Assembly (NCBI GenBank): GCA_036259475.1
Contig: DATABS010000107.1
Span: 3,104 to 67,103, forward strand
Length of the DNA: 64,000 nucleotides
Source of the DNA: ZC4RG17 sp036259475
GTDB taxonomy: Bacteria > Actinomycetota > Acidimicrobiia > Spongiisociales > ZC4RG35
Direction: 5' to 3'
The translations under genes and the position numbers were made by a program. Below, in pieces: positions 1-7,502 of this stretch (position 1 is its first letter; each line of letters starts with the position of its first letter). A model generated the notes under the pieces. The model was not told where the DNA came from and searched no databases. It saw only the letters and a program-made list of their open reading frames with translations.

Positions 1-759
1 GCCAAGGAGGCCTTCGCCCGTCACCGCCTCAAGCGCCACCAGGACCACAACGCCAGGGCGCGGGCGCTGCGCAGCCTCCAAGAAGTGCTCGACCTACCCG
101 AGGCGCCCTTGCGGATCGAAGCCTACGACATCTCGACCCTGCAGGGAACCAACACCGTCGCCTCGATGGTGGTGCTGGAGGACGGGATGCCCCGCCGCTC
201 CGAGTACCGGAGGTTCAAGATCCGCACCGTCGAGGGCCAGGACGACTTCGCGTCGATGGAAGAGACCATCCGCCGCCGCTTCAAGGCCTATCTGGCCGAG
301 CGGGACCGGGGAGCGGCCGACGGGGGCAAGTTCGCCTACCCGCCTTCGCTGATCGTCATCGACGGCGGCCTGGGTCAGCTCGGCCGGGCGGTCAAGGTAT
401 TGGACGAGCTCGGTCTCGACATTCCGGTTATCGGCCTGGCCAAGCGGATGGAGGAGGTCTACCTGCCGAACAGCCCGGACCCGCTGCTGATCCCCCGGGA
501 CGCCGAAGCCCTCTACCTCTTGCAGAGGGTTAGGGATGAGGCGCATCGGTTCGCCGTCACCTACCACCGCACCCTGCGGTCCAAGTCCATGGTCGATTCG
601 ATCCTCGATGAGGTCCCGGGGATCGGCCCGACCCGGAAGAAGGCGCTCCTCAAGCGGTTCGGGTCTCTCAAGCAGATTCGAAGTGCCGAGCGCGAGCAGC
701 TGGCAGAGGTGGTCCCGGATACGGTGGCCGAGGACCTGTTCACCGCCCTCCACGGCTGA
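1..759 (+). CDS. uvrC: Excinuclease ABC subunit C, carboxy-terminal part
   Basis: This is the last 252 codons of UvrC, the nuclease subunit of UvrABC nucleotide excision repair, which incises DNA on both sides of a lesion. The frame is open from the first base, so the amino-terminal GIY-YIG nuclease domain lies outside the window. What remains is the RNase H-like endonuclease domain, with aspartates at codon 43 (AYDIS) and codon 121 (VIDGG) that fit the catalytic acids of the family, then a helix-hairpin-helix DNA-binding element (VPGIGPTRKKALL, near codon 205). It lies about 100 bp ahead of rapZ, a common actinobacterial order. Identification is secure. Confidence 0.95.
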   Translation, partial: AKEAFARHRLKRHQDHNARARALRSLQEVLDLPEAPLRIEAYDISTLQGTNTVASMVVLEDGMPRRSEYRRFKIRTVEGQDDFASMEETIRRRFKAYLAERDRGAADGGKFAYPPSLIVIDGGLGQLGRAVKVLDELGLDIPVIGLAKRMEEVYLPNSPDPLLIPRDAEALYLLQRVRDEAHRFAVTYHRTLRSKSMVDSILDEVPGIGPTRKKALLKRFGSLKQIRSAEREQLAEVVPDTVAEDLFTALHG

Positions 760-847
760 CATCGCGGCTTCTCAGAACCGAAACGCAGCACGTGTGACGC
801 GTTTCGGTCCCAAGAACGCAAGGGGCGACGATGGCGACGGCGGCCGG

Positions 848-853
848 TACCCT
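848..853 (+). promoter_or_regulatory. -10 box of rapZ (leaderless layout)
   Basis: TACCCT is followed by six bases and then the ATG of rapZ at 860. No Shine-Dalgarno sequence lies between, so the transcript would begin at or next to the start codon. No good -35 box is visible. Confidence 0.5.
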
Positions 854-859
854 GAGCGT

Positions 860-1747
860 ATGGCACAACCGGTCGAAGCCGTCGAGATGGTGGATCGTCC
901 CCATGTCCTGGTCGTGACCGGGATGTCGGGCGCCGGCAAGTCGTCGGCCGCCAACGTGTTGGAGGACAACGGCTACAACGTCATCGACAACCTGCCTCCA
1001 GAGTTGTTGAGCCAGGTTGCCGACTTCCACGGGGTGGCCGACAGCCCCCGCCGCCTGGCTGTGGTGGTCGACGCGCGGGGTGGCGACGCCCTCGAGGCCC
1101 TCCAGGAGGTGGTCCAGCAACTCGCCCAGGGCGGGATCCGCACCGCCATCCTGTTCCTCGACGCCGACGACGCCACGATCATCCGCCGTTACGGGGAGAA
1201 CCGCCGACCCCATCCTCTCGGCCTTCCCACCGTCGAGGAGGCCATCGCCGCCGAGCGGGAGATGCTGGATGGGCTCCGGGAATCGGCCGACGTCGTCATC
1301 GACACCACCGACCTCAACGTCCACCAACTCCGCGACCGGGTCGTCAACGAGTTCAGCAGTGAAGCCATGCAGCGGCCGATGCGGGTCTCGGTTCGGTCCT
1401 TCGGATACAAGCACGGCACCCCCCGTGACGCCGACCTGGTCTTCGACGTCCGTTTCCTGCCCAACCCGCACTGGGTGCCCGAGCTCAAGCCGCTCCGGGG
1501 TACCGACGACGACGTGGCTCAGTACGTCCTGAGCAATCCCGACGCCGCAGAGTTCGTCGAGCGGATCGATCAGCTCATCAGCTTCCTCCTTCCTCGCTAC
1601 GAGAGCGAGGGCAAGTCCTACGTGTCTATCGCCATCGGTTGCACGGGCGGCCATCACCGCTCGGTGGCGATCGCCGAGGAGCTGGGTAAGCGCCTGGAGA
1701 ATCGAGGGATCCGGGCGGCGGTCCGACACCGGGACGTGGAACGTTGA
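860..1747 (+). CDS. rapZ: RapZ-type P-loop nucleotide-binding protein
   Basis: This is a 295-residue member of the RapZ/YvcJ family. In Escherichia coli RapZ is an RNase adaptor for small-RNA decay in amino-sugar control; in actinobacteria its role is less clear, though nucleotide binding is expected. Visible features are a Walker A loop (GMSGAGKS, residues 21-28), the family hallmark DNLPPELL just after it, and the carboxy-terminal signature IGCTGGHHRSV, which contains the conserved cysteine and histidines. The frame is open much further upstream, but I chose the ATG at 860 because it gives the usual family length and follows a -10 box by six bases. Its stop overlaps the TTG start of yvcK. 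Confidence 0.93.
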   Translation: MAQPVEAVEMVDRPHVLVVTGMSGAGKSSAANVLEDNGYNVIDNLPPELLSQVADFHGVADSPRRLAVVVDARGGDALEALQEVVQQLAQGGIRTAILFLDADDATIIRRYGENRRPHPLGLPTVEEAIAAEREMLDGLRESADVVIDTTDLNVHQLRDRVVNEFSSEAMQRPMRVSVRSFGYKHGTPRDADLVFDVRFLPNPHWVPELKPLRGTDDDVAQYVLSNPDAAEFVERIDQLISFLLPRYESEGKSYVSIAIGCTGGHHRSVAIAEELGKRLENRGIRAAVRHRDVER

Positions 1748-2742
1748 CCTACGGCCAGGGCGGCATGATCGGGACCACCGAGGCTCCCGCCACCGAGACT
1801 TCTACCGCCCTGGAGCCGCTTCTTCTCTCACCCGACGGGCCGTCGGTCGTGGCTATCGGCGGCGGCCACGGGCTGGCGGCGGCGCTGGAGGCGGTCCAGT
1901 TGTACGCCGGGAAGGTGACCGCCGTCGTATCCGTCGCCGACGACGGCGGATCCTCGGGACGGCTGATCGAGGGAATGCGCATTCCCGCCCCGGGAGATAT
2001 CCGGCGCTGCCTCCTTGCCCTCACCCCCGAGCCGTCCCTCGTCTCGGAGCTGTTCGCTCACCGCTTCTCGTCCGGCGACGTCATGGACCACTCGCTCGGC
2101 AATCTCATGCTGGCTGCTCTCACCGACCTGTTCGGCGATTTCGCTTCGGCCGTGGACGCCGCCGGGCGACTGCTGGGCACAGTGGGAGAGGTGATGCCCG
2201 CCACTACCGAGCCGGTGAGCCTGCGGGCCACCGTTGGTGGCAGCTCCGTCGTTGGCCAGGCGGCGATCGCCCGCAGCCGGGGCGGCGTCGAGGCGATACA
2301 ACTGGAACCATCCGACCCCAGTCCCAATCTGGCGGCTCTGGAAGCTATCGCCGCCGCCGATCAGATCGTCATCGGTCCCGGTTCACTCTTCACCTCCGTC
2401 GTCGCCGCCCTCCTCGTCCCCGACCTCGCCAAGGTGGCCATGGCGGCGTCGGCCCGCAAGGTCTTCGTGTGCAACCTCGTCACCCAGGACGGCGAGACCT
2501 GGGACCTCGACGGACCCGGACATCTTCAGGCCCTGTCGGCTCTGGGCGGGATCGACGGCCCCGGCAACGTGGTCGTCCATGACGGACCGCTGGAGGTCCC
2601 CGAGGGGCATTCCCGCATCGACTTCGACGACGTGACGGTCGGGACATGGGAGATCCGGCGGGCGGATGTGGCCGACCCGGCTGCCGACTGGCCGGCTCAC
2701 GACCCCTTTGCCCTGGCGCAGGTCCTCGAAGAGCTCCTCTGA
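1744..2742 (+). CDS. yvcK: YvcK/CofD-like gluconeogenesis factor
   Basis: This 332-residue protein belongs to the YvcK branch of the CofD-like family (UPF0052), which binds UDP-sugars and is needed for growth on gluconeogenic carbon sources and for envelope morphogenesis in Bacillus and mycobacteria. The nucleotide-binding loop GGGHGL is at about residues 39-44, and VSVADDGGSSGRL follows as expected for the family. The TTG at 1744 overlaps the rapZ stop by four bases, so translation is probably coupled; an ATG at 1765 is an alternative start. In most actinobacteria whiA comes next, but here only 50 bases separate yvcK from pgk and whiA is absent. Confidence 0.92.
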   Translation: MTYGQGGMIGTTEAPATETSTALEPLLLSPDGPSVVAIGGGHGLAAALEAVQLYAGKVTAVVSVADDGGSSGRLIEGMRIPAPGDIRRCLLALTPEPSLVSELFAHRFSSGDVMDHSLGNLMLAALTDLFGDFASAVDAAGRLLGTVGEVMPATTEPVSLRATVGGSSVVGQAAIARSRGGVEAIQLEPSDPSPNLAALEAIAAADQIVIGPGSLFTSVVAALLVPDLAKVAMAASARKVFVCNLVTQDGETWDLDGPGHLQALSALGGIDGPGNVVVHDGPLEVPEGHSRIDFDDVTVGTWEIRRADVADPAADWPAHDPFALAQVLEELL

Positions 2743-2792
2743 CTCGGTATCATCGGCGGACAGCTTCGGCGCCGGTGGCACAATGACCGGCC

Positions 2793-3974
2793 ATGGCCAA
2801 ATACCTGACACTCGACGACCTCGCCCTGGCGGAGAAGACCGTCCTCATCCGATCGGACCTCAATGTCCCTCTGCAGGACGGGCAGGTGACCGACGACTTC
2901 CGGATCCGCATGGCCCTGCCCACGATCGAACGGGTCCGCTCCGCCGGAGCGGTTGCCGTGGTCTGCAGCCACCTGGGCCGACCCAAAGGCCCCGACCCGT
3001 CGCTGTCTCTCGCTCCCGTGGCGAAGAGAATGTCCGAACTGGCTGATTTCCAAGTGCGCCACCTGGACGCCGTGTTCGGCGAGGACGTCCAGTCCGCTCT
3101 CAACGGCGCGGCCACAGGCGACGTGATCATGCTGGAAAACACTCGATTCGAGGCGGGAGAGACCACCAACGACTCCGTCCTGTCGGACCGACTGGCGGAT
3201 CTCGCCGATGTCTTCGTGCAGGACGCCTTCGGTTCGGTGCACCGTGCCCATGCTTCCACGGTGGGAGTGGCGGAGAGGCTCCGGTCGGCCGCCGGTCCAC
3301 TCCTCGTCGCCGAACTGGAAGGCCTGGGACGGTTCCTCGGCGCCCCGGAACGCCCCTACGTTGTGGTCCTGGGCGGCGCCAAGGTTTCCGACAAGCTGGG
3401 CGTGATCAACAATCTCCTGCCGAAGATCGACACCATGCTGGTCGGAGGTGGCATGTGCTTCACGCTGCTCGCCGCCCGGGGACACGACGTCGGCGACAGC
3501 ATGGTGGAGGAAGACGAGGTGGAGACCGTTAGGTCGCTCCTCGACGGACCCCACGGGGATCGAATCGAGTTGCCCACCGACATCGTGGCCGCCGACTCCT
3601 TCGCCGAGGATGCCGCCTCCCGTGTGGTGCCGGCTGATGGCATTCCTTCCGGGACCATGGGCCTCGACATCGGGCCCGAGACTTCGCAGGCCTTCGCCGA
3701 CGTCATCCGGGGAGCCCGCTCGGTCTTCTGGAACGGCCCCATGGGAGTCTTCGAGTGGGAGAGCTTCCGGGCCGGCACCGAGGCCGTCGCCCGGGCGATG
3801 ACCGAATGCGACGGTTTCACCGCCGTCGGTGGGGGAGACTCGGCCGCCGCGCTGCGTCAGCTCGGTATGGAGGACAAGGTGTCGCACCTCTCGACCGGGG
3901 GAGGAGCCGGCCTCGAACTGCTCGAAGGCCAGGAGCTTCCCGGAGTGGCCGTGCTGGAGAGGTGGGTGTCGTGA
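2793..3974 (+). CDS. pgk: Phosphoglycerate kinase
   Basis: Phosphoglycerate kinase converts 1,3-bisphosphoglycerate and ADP to 3-phosphoglycerate and ATP in glycolysis. The 393-residue length matches the family. Visible motifs are RSDLNVP (residues 20-26), the substrate-binding SHLGRPKG (59-66), and the nucleotide-phosphate loop GGGDSAA near residue 346. The start is the ATG at 2793; CACAAT lies eight bases before it and there is no clear Shine-Dalgarno site. The gene for the preceding enzyme, glyceraldehyde-3-phosphate dehydrogenase, which usually sits immediately upstream, is not in this cluster. The stop overlaps the GTG of tpiA by four bases. Confidence 0.97.
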   Translation: MAKYLTLDDLALAEKTVLIRSDLNVPLQDGQVTDDFRIRMALPTIERVRSAGAVAVVCSHLGRPKGPDPSLSLAPVAKRMSELADFQVRHLDAVFGEDVQSALNGAATGDVIMLENTRFEAGETTNDSVLSDRLADLADVFVQDAFGSVHRAHASTVGVAERLRSAAGPLLVAELEGLGRFLGAPERPYVVVLGGAKVSDKLGVINNLLPKIDTMLVGGGMCFTLLAARGHDVGDSMVEEDEVETVRSLLDGPHGDRIELPTDIVAADSFAEDAASRVVPADGIPSGTMGLDIGPETSQAFADVIRGARSVFWNGPMGVFEWESFRAGTEAVARAMTECDGFTAVGGGDSAAALRQLGMEDKVSHLSTGGGAGLELLEGQELPGVAVLERWVS

Positions 3975-4744
3975 ACGGCCGCAAGGATCTCATCTGTGGC
4001 AACTGGAAGATGAACTCCAACCACCTCGACGCTATCCAGATGATCCAAAAGCTGCACTACCGCCTGGAGGTCGACGACTACGACCGGGTGGAGGTGGTGG
4101 TCGCCCCTCCGTTCACCGCTCTCCGCTCCGCCCAGACAGTGATCGAGGTCGACCGGATGCGGATCGGCCTCAGCGCCCAGGACGTCTTCTGGGAGGACGA
4201 GGGCGCCTACACCGGCGAGGTCTCCGCGCCCATGCTGGCCAAGCTCTCCGTGTCATACGTGATCGTCGGTCACTCCGAGCGGCGGCAGCTTTTCGGCGAG
4301 ACGGACGAGACCGTGAACCGCAAGCTGCAGGCGGTGCTCCGTCACGGCATGACGCCCATCGTGTGTGTCGGGGAGACGCTCGACCAGCGGGAGGCCGGCG
4401 AGCACACCGACGTCGTCGTCGCACAGCTGCGGGGCGGTTTGCGGGGAATCGCCGCCGAGGCGGTGGCCACGATGGCGATCGCCTACGAGCCGGTGTGGGC
4501 CATCGGAACTGGCCGAACCGCCACGCCCGACGATGCCGGAGAGATGTGCGAGACGATCCGAACCGAGGTGGGTGAGCTGGCGGGCTCGGCTGAATACGAG
4601 TCGGTCCGGGTGCTGTATGGCGGTTCGGTCAATCCGGGCAATATCAAGTCCCTGATGGCCAAGCGGCACATCGACGGGGCGCTGGTGGGCGGCGCCTCTC
4701 TCGATCCCGACGCCTTCGCCGCCGTGGCCCGTTACTGGGTGTAG
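3971..4744 (+). CDS. tpiA: Triosephosphate isomerase
   Basis: Triosephosphate isomerase interconverts dihydroxyacetone phosphate and glyceraldehyde 3-phosphate. The protein has 257 residues, typical for the family. The catalytic lysine is at position 13 (CGNWKMN), the electrophilic histidine at 101 (VGHSERR) and the base glutamate at 173 (YEPVWAIGTG); the phosphate-gripping GGSVNPGN loop follows. The open frame extends upstream into pgk, but the GTG at 3971 is the right start because it places the family's first strand at the amino terminus and forms a GTGA overlap with the pgk stop, which indicates translational coupling. Confidence 0.97.
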   Translation: MNGRKDLICGNWKMNSNHLDAIQMIQKLHYRLEVDDYDRVEVVVAPPFTALRSAQTVIEVDRMRIGLSAQDVFWEDEGAYTGEVSAPMLAKLSVSYVIVGHSERRQLFGETDETVNRKLQAVLRHGMTPIVCVGETLDQREAGEHTDVVVAQLRGGLRGIAAEAVATMAIAYEPVWAIGTGRTATPDDAGEMCETIRTEVGELAGSAEYESVRVLYGGSVNPGNIKSLMAKRHIDGALVGGASLDPDAFAAVARYWV

Positions 4745-4747
4745 CGT
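4742..4747 (+). promoter_or_regulatory. Possible -10 box of the acetyltransferase at 4755
   Basis: TAGCGT overlaps the tpiA stop codon and ends seven bases before the GTG at 4755. This is the leaderless spacing seen at other genes here, but the box is weak and the gene may simply be part of the tpiA operon. Confidence 0.3.
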
Positions 4748-4754
4748 CCCGGCG

Positions 4755-5345
4755 GTGCTGAAGCCCGATTACCCGATTCGCACCGAGCGGCTCCGGCTTC
4801 GCCCCTATCTCGCCTCCGACCTGGACTTCCTGTGCGACGTGATGTCTCGTCCCGAGGTCGTCCGTTTCCTCTACCACGACGTCCGTCCCCGTCAGGAAGT
4901 GGCCGATCTGCTGGAGAAGCGGACGTCGATGACCTCGATCCGCGCCGAGGGCGACAACCTGGTCCTGGCGGTACAGCTGGGGACCACCGGCCCCCTGGTG
5001 GGAGACGTGACTCTCAGTTACCAGAGCGCCACCCACCGACAGGGCGAGATCGGCTGGGTGTTCCACCCCGATCATCATGGTCACGGCTACGCCACCGAGG
5101 CGTCCCGTGTGTTGCTGCGGCTGGCGTTCGAAGGGCTCGACCTGCACCGGGTCATCGCCCGGTGCGACGGTCGCAACCGGGCCTCGTTCCAGGTGATGGA
5201 GCGGCTGGGGATGCGGCGCGAGGCCCACTTCGTAGAGAACGAGTTCGTGAAGGGGGAGTGGACCGACGAGGTCGTGTGCGCCCTGCTGGCGGCGGAGTGG
5301 CGGGCGCGGCCGGGGGAGAGCAACATCGGGGCTTCTAAGGTTTGA
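4755..5345 (+). CDS. GNAT-family N-acetyltransferase (RimJ/RimL-like)
   Basis: A 196-residue acetyltransferase of the GNAT superfamily, closest in pattern to the RimJ/RimL branch that uses acetyl-CoA to modify amino groups on proteins or small molecules. The amino-terminal strand RTERLRLRPYLASD is typical. The acetyl-CoA pyrophosphate loop is HHGHGYATEA, and the closing element RNRASFQVMERLGMRRE is the usual carboxy-terminal half. The start is a GTG eleven bases after the tpiA stop. It sits between tpiA and gpmA and overlaps gpmA's possible TTG start. Nothing here points to a particular substrate. Confidence 0.85.
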   Translation: MLKPDYPIRTERLRLRPYLASDLDFLCDVMSRPEVVRFLYHDVRPRQEVADLLEKRTSMTSIRAEGDNLVLAVQLGTTGPLVGDVTLSYQSATHRQGEIGWVFHPDHHGHGYATEASRVLLRLAFEGLDLHRVIARCDGRNRASFQVMERLGMRREAHFVENEFVKGEWTDEVVCALLAAEWRARPGESNIGASKV

Positions 5346-5347
5346 GC

Positions 5348-6091
5348 ATGGAACTGGTGCTGATCCGACACGGCCAATCGACCTGGAACCTCGAGAACCT
5401 GTTCACGGGATGGACCGACGTGCCGCTCACCGACGAGGGCAAAGCCGAGGCGGTGGAGGCCGGGCGGCTGATGGCGGAAGAGGGCTACCGCTTCGGCGTG
5501 CTCCACACGTCGGTGCTGCTGCGGGCCATCCACACCGCCGAGATCTCGCTTCGCGAGATGGGCTTGCACTGGCTTCCGGTTCGCCGGCACTGGCGCCTCA
5601 ACGAGCGTCACTACGGCGCCCTTCAGGGCCTGAACAAGAAGGAGACGGCTGAGCGTCACGGCGAAGAACAGGTCCTGATCTGGCGGCGCAGTTACAGCTC
5701 GCCGCCGCCGCCGCTGGAGCCCGACGACGAACGTCATCCGCGTCACGACGCCCGCTACGCCGACCTGCCTCCCGACGTCCTCCCAGGGTCGGAGGCATTG
5801 TCCGACGTGGTCGACCGGATGCTGCCCTACTGGTACGACTTCATCGTGCCCGATCTGCTGGGGGGCCGCCGACCGCTCGTCGTCGCCCACGGCAACAGCC
5901 TCCGGGCCCTGGTCAAACACCTCGACCACCTGGGCGAGGACGAGGTCGTGGGTCTCAACATCCCCACGGGCATCCCCCTCGTCTACGAGCTGGACGACGA
6001 GACGCTGGAACCGGTGTCGAAACGCTACCTCGGCGATCCGGAAGCGGCGGAAGAGGCGGCCAAGGCGGTCGCACAGCAAGCCTCGGCCTGA
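5348..6091 (+). CDS. gpmA: 2,3-bisphosphoglycerate-dependent phosphoglycerate mutase
   Basis: This enzyme interconverts 3- and 2-phosphoglycerate in glycolysis, using a phosphohistidine intermediate. It is 247 residues long, the usual size of the cofactor-dependent class. The phospho-accepting His8 lies in LIRHGQSTWN, the second catalytic His181 lies in VAHGNSLRAL, and NERHYGALQGLNK is the diagnostic segment of the family. A TTG at 5342 also opens the frame and overlaps the previous stop, but the ATG at 5348 is better because it puts the first strand at residue 2. Together with pgk and tpiA it forms a lower-glycolysis cluster. Confidence 0.95.
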   Translation: MELVLIRHGQSTWNLENLFTGWTDVPLTDEGKAEAVEAGRLMAEEGYRFGVLHTSVLLRAIHTAEISLREMGLHWLPVRRHWRLNERHYGALQGLNKKETAERHGEEQVLIWRRSYSSPPPPLEPDDERHPRHDARYADLPPDVLPGSEALSDVVDRMLPYWYDFIVPDLLGGRRPLVVAHGNSLRALVKHLDHLGEDEVVGLNIPTGIPLVYELDDETLEPVSKRYLGDPEAAEEAAKAVAQQASA

Positions 6092-6163
6092 CGCCGCTCC
6101 GCTTCGAAGATCGGGAGGTGGCTGGTAACATGGTGACGTTCCCGAACCCCCGTGTGTTCACGC

Positions 6164-6403
6164 ATGCAGATCCTGACTGCCATCATCACCGTCATCCACA
6201 TCCTGCTGTCGCTCGCCGTCGTGGTGCTCATCCTCCTGCACTCCGGCAAGGGCGGCGGCCTCTCGGACGTGTTCGGCGGTGGCATGTCGACCTCGAATCT
6301 CGGAGGAACGACGCTGGCCGAGCGGAACCTCAACCGCATCACGGTCATCACCGGAGTGCTTTTCGGGATCACGACGATCGTGCTGACGCTGCTACTGAGC
6401 TGA
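6164..6403 (+). CDS. secG: Protein translocase subunit SecG
   Basis: SecG is the small accessory subunit of the SecYEG channel in the cytoplasmic membrane. The protein has 79 residues and two membrane segments, roughly residues 3-22 and 55-77, joined by the conserved cytoplasmic loop that contains LHSGKGGGLSDVFGG. A GTG at 6152 would add four residues, but the ATG at 6164 starts directly before the first membrane helix. TAACAT at 6126-6131 could be its -10 box. In actinobacteria secG often follows the glycolytic genes as it does here, and a tRNA-Leu gene follows 32 bases later. Confidence 0.93.
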   Translation: MQILTAIITVIHILLSLAVVVLILLHSGKGGGLSDVFGGGMSTSNLGGTTLAERNLNRITVITGVLFGITTIVLTLLLS

Positions 6404-6416
6404 TCACGAGTTCCGG

Positions 6417-6422
6417 TACAAT
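6417..6422 (+). promoter_or_regulatory. -10 box of tRNA-Leu
   Basis: TACAAT, one base off consensus, lies 13 bases before the mature 5' end of the tRNA and just after the secG stop. No clear -35 element was found. Confidence 0.5.
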
Positions 6423-6435
6423 CGAGACACACCAC

Positions 6436-6520
<85 letters not shown>

Positions 6521-6525
6521 CCGAC

Positions 6526-6550
6526 AAACCCCCTGTTCGGCAGGGGGTTT
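6526..6550 (+). terminator. Intrinsic terminator after tRNA-Leu
   Basis: A perfect 10-bp stem (AAACCCCCTG with CAGGGGGTTT) around a five-base loop ends in TTT six bases after the tRNA. Confidence 0.85.
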
Positions 6551-6712
6551 CTAGTTTCGGTGGCGATGTACAGGTTGTCAGTAGCTGGCTCAGCTCCGCT
6601 CAAATTCATACCCAGGCGCGGACCGGGACGAGGTCCAGGCGATGGACCCGAGACCCTCCGCCCTCCGGTGAAGGGCGAAAGGTTCGGGGGTTTTCGAGAC
6701 GATCCCTGGTTA

Positions 6713-7006
6713 CTAGCGGCGACCGGTTGATTGGCCGCCGGGGTTCTTGATGGCTGGGTCGCATTCCAGTTCATGCGTCGGCGAGAAGGTGGAGACCCCT
6801 CCTGACGCCTCTCCGGAAACGGCCGGGGCCGCTGCCTTGCAATGCCCCTGAATCCACGGACGTGCAATGGGATCGTTGAGAATTATCGGCTCGTCCTGAC
6901 CCGGTGGAGCCACCGTCTGGGTATGTGCCAGCGCCGTCGGGGCCAACGCAAGCGAGAGCACCGCCGCTGCCAGAGCTGTAGCGGCCTTACGCGATTTCCG
7001 TCTCAT
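6713..7006 (-). CDS. Small secreted protein of unknown function
   Basis: I do not recognise a family. The reverse-strand frame encodes 97 residues with a clear Sec signal peptide: a basic start (MRRKSRK), a hydrophobic alanine/leucine core, and a probable cleavage site after ALA at residue 27. The mature part of about 70 residues is proline-rich and has two cysteines (GHCKAA and LECDP) that could form one disulfide. The frame also opens two codons earlier (MVM), but the second ATG has a well-placed GAAGAAGGA Shine-Dalgarno site, so I start at 7006. A hairpin-forming palindrome lies just upstream. It stands alone between the tRNA-Leu terminator and a divergent SLH protein. Confidence 0.6.
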   Translation of the reverse strand: MRRKSRKAATALAAAVLSLALAPTALAHTQTVAPPGQDEPIILNDPIARPWIQGHCKAAAPAVSGEASGGVSTFSPTHELECDPAIKNPGGQSTGRR

Positions 7007-7502
7007 CACCATTCCTTCTTCCCGCGGATCGGAATATCCGCTTTACGAGGGGTTCTCCCCTGTCGTTACACCTAAAGACACCGCAGGAGGCCGATGCGTG
7101 ACGCCCAGATTCGGCCGACACCAAGATTGCGGGAGTTCGAACACCGCCGACTCGTCGAGAGCGGAAACCTGCGGTGGTAATGGCCAGGTGTTCGCCGTCC
7201 ATATCTATGGGGATGGGGAGGCGAGGTCGTGCTCCGAGCCAGGCGTACTTTCTGAACGCCGACGCGGCAACAATGAGCAGTTGCCTCCCGTCCTTGGCTC
7301 ATCCTGCCACGGAGCAGCCGGGACCTAGGTGGCAACCTAACTCGTTCTGTGGGCATGGATCCACATGGAGAGTGGAGACCCGCACACGCAACGCTCAGCT
7401 GGATGCCCAGGGCCACGTCCCGCCATCTCGTCACCCGACACTGAGCCGTTTGCCGACGGAACGGCCGGGGTACTGAGTCGTCATCGACGAAAGGGAGAAT
7501 CG
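7007..7502. other. Intergenic region between two divergent genes for exported proteins
   Basis: About 500 bases without a convincing gene. At 7024-7041 there is a perfect inverted repeat (GCGGAT, six bases, ATCCGC) next to the ribosome-binding site of the secreted protein on the minus strand. Both strands carry open frames, but they are arginine-rich, do not continue one another and have no ribosome-binding sites. GAAAGGGAGA at 7490-7499 is the Shine-Dalgarno site of the SLH gene. Confidence 0.5.

Noticed and set aside
536..859. Upstream extension of the rapZ frame
   Set aside because: It overlaps uvrC in another frame and lacks RapZ homology; the -10 box at 848 points to the ATG at 860.
7072..7434. 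Reverse-strand frame of 120 codons upstream of the SLH gene
   Set aside because: Arginine/proline-rich, no ribosome-binding site, and not continued in another frame by any recognisable segment.
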